Assembly (NCBI GenBank): GCA_016303195.1
Contig: JAEDMD010000159.1
Location: 1-5,091 of the forward strand
DNA length: 5,091 bases
Origin: Oscillospiraceae bacterium
GTDB lineage: Bacteria > Bacillota > Clostridia > Oscillospirales > Ruminococcaceae
Reading direction: 5' to 3'
How positions within the stretch are numbered: the first letter of the stretch is position 1; the number at the start of each line of letters is the position of its first letter. The position numbers were made by a program, and so were the translations under genes. The notes beneath the pieces are model-generated. The model made no database searches. It saw nothing but the letters and a program-made list of their open reading frames with translations, and was not told where the DNA came from. Positions 4,396 to 5,091 of the stretch are shown one piece after another.

Positions 4396-5010
4396 ATGAG
4401 CGAACAAAATGAAAATCGTGAGAAACTTCTGGAATGTGCCAAAAAGGAATTCCTCGAAAAAGGCTTCAATAAGGCTTCGCTGAGGAAAATAACCTCCGAG
4501 GCAGGTCTGACCACGGGAGCGGTGTACTTCTTTTTCAAGGACAAAGAGGGGCTGTTCGGCGCAGTCGTTCAGAAACCGCTGGAGATGATAGAAAGCGTTA
4601 TTTCCGAACATTTCAGACAGGACGGCGAGGCTGACCTTGCAGCATACCACCACGAAAAAGGCGACCATGACGAATTTGCCGCTGAGCTTATAGATGCGAT
4701 GTATGATGATTATGATGCGATAATGATACTTCTGCACCATGCGGCAGGCTCGGAATATGAAAACATTACTGACCGATTTATCGCAATGCTTGAAAAATAT
4801 TACATTGTTTTTGCACAGCGTTATGCTCAGCTTTTCGAGGGGAAAAAGGTCAATATGTATATGCTTCACTGGTTCTGTCATATTCAGATAGGCGCATTCG
4901 TGCATCTTCTGGAGCATGAACCTGACAAGGAGAAAGCAAAAAAGCACATCAGTCCTATAATGGATATGCTGATAAAAAGCTGGATGGAGCTTATACTGGA
5001 GGATGAATAG
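4396..5010 (+). CDS. TetR/AcrR-family transcriptional repressor
   Basis: This 204-residue protein has the TetR layout. The N-terminal DNA-binding domain (about 7-56) includes the helix-turn-helix at about 28-47: SLRKITSEAGLTTGAVYFFF, followed by KDKEGLF. The remaining helical region (about 60-204) is the ligand-binding and dimerisation part. It contains MYDDYDAIMILLHHAAGSEY (102-121), a pattern I associate with Clostridial TetR proteins near efflux or ABC transporter genes. The ligand is unknown. The ATG at 4396 is preceded by AAAGGGGGAG about 4 bases away. The promoter is overlaid by a long palindrome, so autorepression is likely. The regulated partner is not visible: no convincing gene follows within the 80 bases left, and the divergent DUF1508 gene lacks the same operator at its promoter. 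A long open frame on the opposite strand is a shadow. Confidence 0.93.
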   Translation: MSEQNENREKLLECAKKEFLEKGFNKASLRKITSEAGLTTGAVYFFFKDKEGLFGAVVQKPLEMIESVISEHFRQDGEADLAAYHHEKGDHDEFAAELIDAMYDDYDAIMILLHHAAGSEYENITDRFIAMLEKYYIVFAQRYAQLFEGKKVNMYMLHWFCHIQIGAFVHLLEHEPDKEKAKKHISPIMDMLIKSWMELILEDE

Positions 5011-5033
5011 GAGATCGTCTTCGCATTTCAATT

Positions 5034-5091
5034 GTTTTTAAGGCAACACCGCACAAAGCACACCTGACGGCTTTGCACTGAATCTGCTTGC
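5034..5091. other. Possible edge of a repeat or insertion element
   Basis: After the TetR stop the sequence changes to TTTTTAAGGCAACACCGC and then an inverted repeat, CAAAGC (5054-5059) with GCTTTG (5070-5075). No start codon with a usable ribosome binding site opens a frame here. The GGCAACACCGCACAAAG stretch reminds me of insertion-sequence ends in gut Clostridia, but this is from memory and only one edge is visible. Confidence 0.25.

Noticed and set aside
4363..5031. Minus-strand open frame of 222 codons opposite the TetR gene
   Set aside because: It is fully antisense to a well-supported TetR protein. Its translation is rich in Cys, His and Phe with no domain, as expected for a shadow frame.

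Overview
The window looks like chromosomal sequence from a gut or rumen Clostridium-group Firmicute, most likely Ruminococcus. This is inferred from the AT-rich intergenic DNA, the strong Shine-Dalgarno sites, two TTG starts, and a GC-rich palindromic intergenic repeat of a type I associate with this group. No 16S or other marker gene is present, so the genus is not proven.

Layout. The left part (about 60-2650) is a minus-strand unit. A near-consensus promoter at 2621-2649 drives a leader of about 230 nt with several potential hairpins and two U-tracts. A cytidine-deaminase-like protein with an unusual C-terminal tail (1743-2381, TTG start) follows, then a membrane sensor with a probable dCACHE domain and a degenerate GGDEF domain (105-1676). 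A 12-bp hairpin at 61-89 closes the unit. From 2650 to 3018 there is no credible gene. This stretch holds an AT-rich block and a 193-bp MITE-like element (2800-2992) with perfect 15-bp terminal inverted repeats and four internal GC-rich hairpins.

The middle part carries a plus-strand GNAT acetyltransferase (3077-3568, TTG start) with its own promoter and terminator. Convergent to it is a small YegP-type DUF1508 protein (3668-4042, minus) driven by a perfect TTGACA-17-TATAAT promoter.

The right part has a divergent plus-strand TetR-family repressor (4396-5010). Its promoter overlaps a long palindrome that is probably its own operator. The TetR target gene is not in the window. The last 80 bases show no gene and may be the edge of another repeat or insertion element.

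How the genes relate. Only the deaminase-like gene and the GGDEF sensor look co-transcribed. The GNAT, DUF1508 and TetR genes are separate transcription units. The most unusual region is the structured leader in front of the deaminase-GGDEF pair, together with that pairing itself. I did not recognise the leader as a known riboswitch or small RNA class.
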